Assembly (NCBI GenBank): GCA_948144175.1
Contig: CANXME010001988.1
Location: forward strand, 558,001-622,000
Length of the DNA stretch: 64,000 bases
Reading direction: 5' to 3'
Source of the DNA: Closterium sp. NIES-65
Taxonomy: Eukaryota; Streptophyta; Zygnematophyceae; Desmidiales; Closteriaceae
Positions 60,118-64,000 of the stretch are shown here, in pieces (position 1 is the stretch's first letter; each line of letters opens with the position of its first letter). The position numbers were made by a program, and so were the translations under genes. Below the pieces are notes generated by a model, which worked only from the letters and a program-made list of their open reading frames with translations, did no database searches and was not told the DNA's origin.

Positions 60118-61305
60118 ACCCTTGACTCGGGTGCTTCCCGCTCCTTCTTTCAAGACCGCACCACACTCACGCCACTTAGTCGGCCAGTTGCGGTCTCCCT
60201 AGCGGACCCCTCTAGGGGTCCTGTCCTTGCCCACTTCTCCACTGTCTTACCGTGTTCGGCGACCCCCTCTGGCACTCTGTCAGGTCTCTACCTCCCCTCG
60301 TTCTCTACAAACTTGGTGAGTGGTGCTGATCTACAGGATGGGGGGGTTGACCAGTTCACTCCTGCGAGTCAGCGGGTGACCCACTGTACGTGTGCTCGGA
60401 CGGGCCGACACTTGGCCACGTTTACCCGTCAGCCGAGGTCGAGCCTGTACACGCTGACTACTGAGTCTCCTCCGGGTGCTGAGTCTGGTCAGGTAGCTGC
60501 GTCGGGTCAGGTGCTTGCTGCAGCGTCCAGGTCTAGTCCTGAGTCTGCTCCCTGCTCATGTCGTCTCCTGTCCCACCGGACTCTCCTCTGGCACCACCGC
60601 CTTGGTCACCCCTCCCTGCCTCGTCTCCGAGGCATGGCCTCCCATTACCTTGTCTATGGTCATCCCCGGTCCCTCCCTTCCCTCCCTCCGGGGCCTGCCC
60701 CTACCTGCGTTCCCTGCGTCGAGGGGCGGCAGCGCGCCGCCCCTCACTCCTCCAAGATTCCACCGACAGAGGCTCCGCTGCGGACTCTTCACATGGACGT
60801 GTGGGGCCCCGCCCGCGTCCGTGGCCAGGGTCACGAGCGTTAATTCCTGTTGGTGGTTGACGACTACTCGCGTTACACCACGGTGTTCCCCTTGCGAAGC
60901 AAGGGTGACGTCACTGAGGTGTTGATCGACTGGATCCGCGCAGCTCGTCTCCAGCTTAGAGAGATTTTCGGCTCGGACTTTCCTGTTCTACGTCTGCACT
61001 CTGACAGAGGTGGAGAGTTTTCCTCTGGCCTTCTGGGAGCCTTCTGTCGTGCACAGGGCATCCGCCAGACGTTCACGCTTCCGGCCTCCCCACAGCAAAA
61101 TGGTATTGCTGAGCGCCGCATTGGCATGGTCATGGACGTCGCTCGTACGTCCATGATCCATGCGGCTGCTCCCCATTGTCTGTGGCCGTTTGCGGTTCGG
61201 TACGCAGCGCATCAGATCAACCTTCAGCCCCAGGTCTCCTTGCCAGAGACCTCCCCCACCTTGCAGTGGACGGGGAAGGTTGGCGATGCGTCTGCGTCGA
61301 GGTAG
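60118..61305 (+). pseudogene. E6 protease and integrase (stop, C-terminal deletion)
   Basis: Resumes in frame with TLDSGASRSFFQ (protease). Pre-integrase HHRLGHP...CVPCVEG; integrase HMDVWGP, TAA at 60841-60843 (Tyr of ERYF expected), VVDDYSRY, LHSDRGGEF, GIAERR, WPFAVRYAAHQIN. After GDASAS the sequence jumps to the linker: the whole C-terminal block (VWGSRAFVRD to about VDxVE), more than 300 bases in the relatives, is deleted and the frame is lost. Stop at 61303-61305. Confidence 0.87.
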
Positions 61306-64000
61306 CTGTTGACTCTGGTGCTGCTGGGGGTGCTGAGTCTGGGGGTGCTTAGCCTGGGGGTGCTAAGTCTCGGGGTGCTGAGCCTGGGGGTGCTGAGCCT
61401 GGGAGTGCGGAGCCTGGGGGTGCGGAGCCTGGGGGTGTTGAGCCTGGGGGTGCGGAGCCTGGGGGTGCTGGGTCTGCTCGTGTGGCCTCTGGCGGTGCTG
61501 GGTCTGGGGGCAATTCGGGTGCTTCGTCTCGGCGGGAGCTACCCTCTCCACAGGAGCTGCGCGAGTGGTTTGCCCGGCGCTGGAGCCGTGCTGCTGGAGC
61601 TGGAGGTGCTACTGTTGCTGCTGACCCTCGGGTCGGTGCTGGAGGTACTGGAGCCACTGGTCGTGGATGTGCTCGTACTGGCAGTGTTGGAGCTGCTGGG
61701 ACTGGAGGTGCTGCTGCGGCTGCTGGACTTGGTGCTGCTGGAGGTACTGGAGCTGCTGGTACTGCTGGGGGGACTAGAGCTGCTGGGCCTGGAGGTGCTC
61801 CTAGTGCTGGAGCTACTGGCGGTGCTGGAGCTGGCGGTCCTGCTGGAGTAGGTGCTGCTGGAGCTGCTCGAGCAGGAGCAGCTGGGGGTGTTGGCGCTGG
61901 TGCTTCTGAGGGTGCTGGAGTTGGCGCTGCTGGAGCTGGAGGTGCTGCTAGCGCTGGTGCTGCCGATGGGGGTACTGGTGCTGTCCCTGCTGTTTTTGGA
62001 GGCGCTGCGCAGTCGCGACCGTACTTCGTTCCGCTCCTTGAGCAGGTTCTTGGTCTTCCGCCTTCTTCTGGTCCTGCTCCTCCCTTAGAGTGTCCACAGC
62101 CTGTCCAGTCGTAGTCACAGTTACAGCCCGCCTCCGCCCTGCCTGCTCCTTCTCCCTACACTGGTCCTACTGGAGATCTTGCTGAGCGTCGTGAGCCTGC
62201 GTCTCGTCTTGCGTCGCCAATTCGTGCTGCTCGCACTAGTAGTCGTGTTCCGCGTCCGCGTCCTCCTGCGGTCCCAGGCACACACCAGATGGCACTGCGT
62301 CCTTCCACTGCTCCTCTGCGTATCCCGTTGCCGTCTCCTCCAGAGTCCTCTCTTCTTGTCCTTGCTGACCCGGAGTCTGACTCTCTCTGTGCTGCCAGTC
62401 CTACTGTCATGTGTCTCCTAGCTACTATTGTCACAGACCCTTCCTTTGAGTCCACGGCTGCGTCTGCCTTAGTTGCTGAGCTTGTCGACTTTGCTGCTCG
62501 CTGTCGTCTAGACTACGCTGCTAGTCTCGTTGTTGAGTCTGCGTCTGTCTGTCCTCCGTCCGTCGGGGGTGAGTGTGCTCTAAGCACGGATGTCCTTGAG
62601 GACAGGCAGGAGGAGCTCTAGTGTTTTGCTGCTGCTTTGCCTCATCTCGTGTCCACGCTGATTGCCCCTGAGGGAGACCCGGATGCACCATACATCCCGA
62701 CTCCTCGATCGTACGCTGAGGCGATCAAGGGTCCCTACTCCTCTAAGTGGCAGTCAGCCATGGACGCAGAGATGGCTTCCTGGAAGTCCACAGGCACCTA
62801 CGTCGACGAGGTTCCCCCACCTGGGGCAAACATCGTCAGTGGCAGGTGGATTTTCAGGGTGAAGCGGCCGCCGGGTTCTCCGCCTGTCTTCAAGGCGCGT
62901 TACGTGGCTCGAGGCTTCAGTCAGCGGCAGGGAGTTGACTACTTTCAGACCTTCTCTCCCACCCCGAAGATGACCACTCTTCGGGTGCTGCTGCACATAG
63001 CCGCTCAGCGCGACTACGAGCTTCACTCTCTTGACTTTAGCACAGCTTTCTTGCAGGGCAGCCTGCACGAGGAGATCTGGCTGCGCCGCCCACCTGGCTT
63101 CACTGTGTCGTTTCCTCCTGGTACCCAGTGGAGCCTCCGGCGGCCAGTCTACGGTCTGCGCCAGGCGCCCCGTGAGTGGCACGACACACTGAAGACTACA
63201 CTTGCGGCTCTTGGGTTTGCTCCTTCTACTGCCGACCCGTCGCTGTTTCTGCGCACCGACACCTCTTTGCCGCCGTTCTACATCCTCGTGTACGTCGACG
63301 ACTTGGTCTTTGCCACTGCTGAGACTGCTGGACTCGCCCTCGTGAAGTCCGAGCTGCAGAAGAGACACACGTGCACAGAATTGGGTGAACTGCGCAGCTA
63401 CCTTGGCTTGCAAATCACCCGGGACAGAGCACAGCGCACCATTACCCTGACTCAGTCACACATGGTGCAGCAGGTCCTTCAGCGTTTCGACTTCACGTAC
63501 TCCTCGCGTTAGGCCACTCCTCTGTCTACTCAACTCTCGCTCTCAGCTCTGCCTTCGGATGAGTCCGTAGAGCCGAGTGGCCCGTACTCAGAGCTTGTTG
63601 GCTGCCTCATGTACCTGATGACATGCACTCGACCTGACCTTGCATACCCTCTTAGCATCTTGGCACGCTATGTTGCTCCTGGGAGACACCGACCAGAGCA
63701 CATGGCTGCAGCGAAGAGGGTGTTGCGCTACTTGTGCAGTACGTCGGGCATGGGGCTAGTGCTTGGAGGGCGGCATTCAGTGGTCCTCACACGTCCCGCA
63801 GACGCTTCTTGGGCTGACGACTAGGCTACGCAGCGGTCGTCACAGGGTTACACCTTCAGCCTTGGTTCCGGCTCTGTTTCGTGGCGGTCTACCCGCTCGT
63901 CTTCTGTTCTCGGCTCTAGCTGTGAGGCTGAGATTACGTTGGGGCCATGGCTGCACAGGAGCTACGTTGGCTCATCTACCTGCTGACTGACCTAGGAGAG
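61306..64000 (+). pseudogene. E6 linker, RT and RNase H (in-frame TAGs, runs off window)
   Basis: Gly/Ala linker with one LPSPQELREWFARRW motif (about 61545-61585), then SRPYFVPLLEQVLG. TAG at 62112-62114, 62619-62621 (Gln in E2), 63510-63512 (Gln in E2) and 63822-63824 (Gln in E2). RT: RWIFRVKRPPG, FSTAFLQGSL, RPVYGLRQAP, YVDDLVFATAE. RNase H begins (ADASWADD, SSCEAEI), has a one-base deletion near 63935, and continues past 64000. The four TAGs lie in one constant frame up to that deletion. Confidence 0.88.

Larger units (their letters stand above)
46474..64000 (+). mobile_element. E6: copia element (plus strand), split by a large insertion, 3' end outside window
   Basis: 5' LTR 46474-46601 (128 bp; flank atacg), primer-binding site from 46602, GC-rich leader to about 47930, coding part 1 at 48001-48804, a foreign block 48805-60112 bounded by the duplication ccttc (48800-48804 and 60113-60117), coding part 2 at 60118-64000. 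Joining the parts at ccttc keeps the frame exactly (...LHTF then TLDSGAS). It belongs to the E2 subfamily: no Gag capsid domain, repeated LREWYA motifs, same finger. Confidence 0.92.

Noticed and set aside
1-64000. Host genes, tRNA or rRNA genes
   Set aside because: I looked for non-transposon domains and RNA gene structure on both strands and found none that I could support.

Overview
The window is eukaryotic and made almost entirely of transposable elements. I found no host gene, tRNA, rRNA or CRISPR array. Nearly everything is Ty1/copia-type LTR retrotransposon sequence (protease, DDE integrase, reverse transcriptase, RNase H in copia order), with a broken Ty3/gypsy piece and one candidate MITE. 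Primer-binding sites of the TGGTATCAGAGC type, very high GC and CAG/CTG-rich coding tracts point to a plant-lineage genome. From memory the proteins resemble charophyte-alga copia polyproteins (for example Closterium), but I cannot confirm a species.

Layout. 1-960: 3' end and partial LTR of a copia element of family A. 977-about 30061: an old minus-strand copia element (E1) split by nested insertions. E2 (5238-12189, minus) has two 132-bp LTRs that read as identical and an open 1721-aa ORF. E3 (12284-24176, minus, TSD cgatt) is inserted in the E1 gag. E4 (18246-23629, plus, TSD tccca) is inserted in the 5' LTR of E3. A solo family-A LTR (20381-21256, TSD gcctg) is inserted in the RT of E4. 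Upstream of the E1 gag lies a roughly 4.75-kb GC-rich tandem array with an 83-bp unit. 30062-38420: one arm of a large inverted repeat: an LTR-A fragment, a copia 3' end (E10), gypsy RT/RNase H, and copia E5 (31101-38420, TSD ctaga) inserted in the gypsy RT. 38421-39095: the rest of the gypsy RT and a MITE-like element. 39096-45858: copia E8 (minus, TSD cacca), with a solo LTR inside its 3' LTR. 45864-46473: unassigned DNA. 46474-64000 (runs off the window): copia E6 (plus), split at 48804/60113 (TSD ccttc) by a block holding the second inverted arm (48805-57415: E5', gypsy, E10', start of an LTR-A2), the rest of that LTR, a family-A gag/protease, and a third E5-type LTR.

The E2/E5/E6 group shares short LTRs of about 130 bp (TGTCA...CA on the sense strand), a stem-loop and the 9-mer GGGCCCACC just after the primer-binding site, a T tract, and a long GC-rich tandem array in the 5' leader whose sense-strand unit contains GCGGCCCC. 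The 83-bp array of E1 carries the same core. E2 and E6 lack the usual Gag capsid domain. In its place they carry repeated LREWYA motifs and an atypical C-X13-C-X4-H-X4-C finger. Most nonsense codons in the decayed copies look like C-to-T changes in CAG or CGA contexts. No TSD, unit length or motif here was computed by software; all were read by eye.
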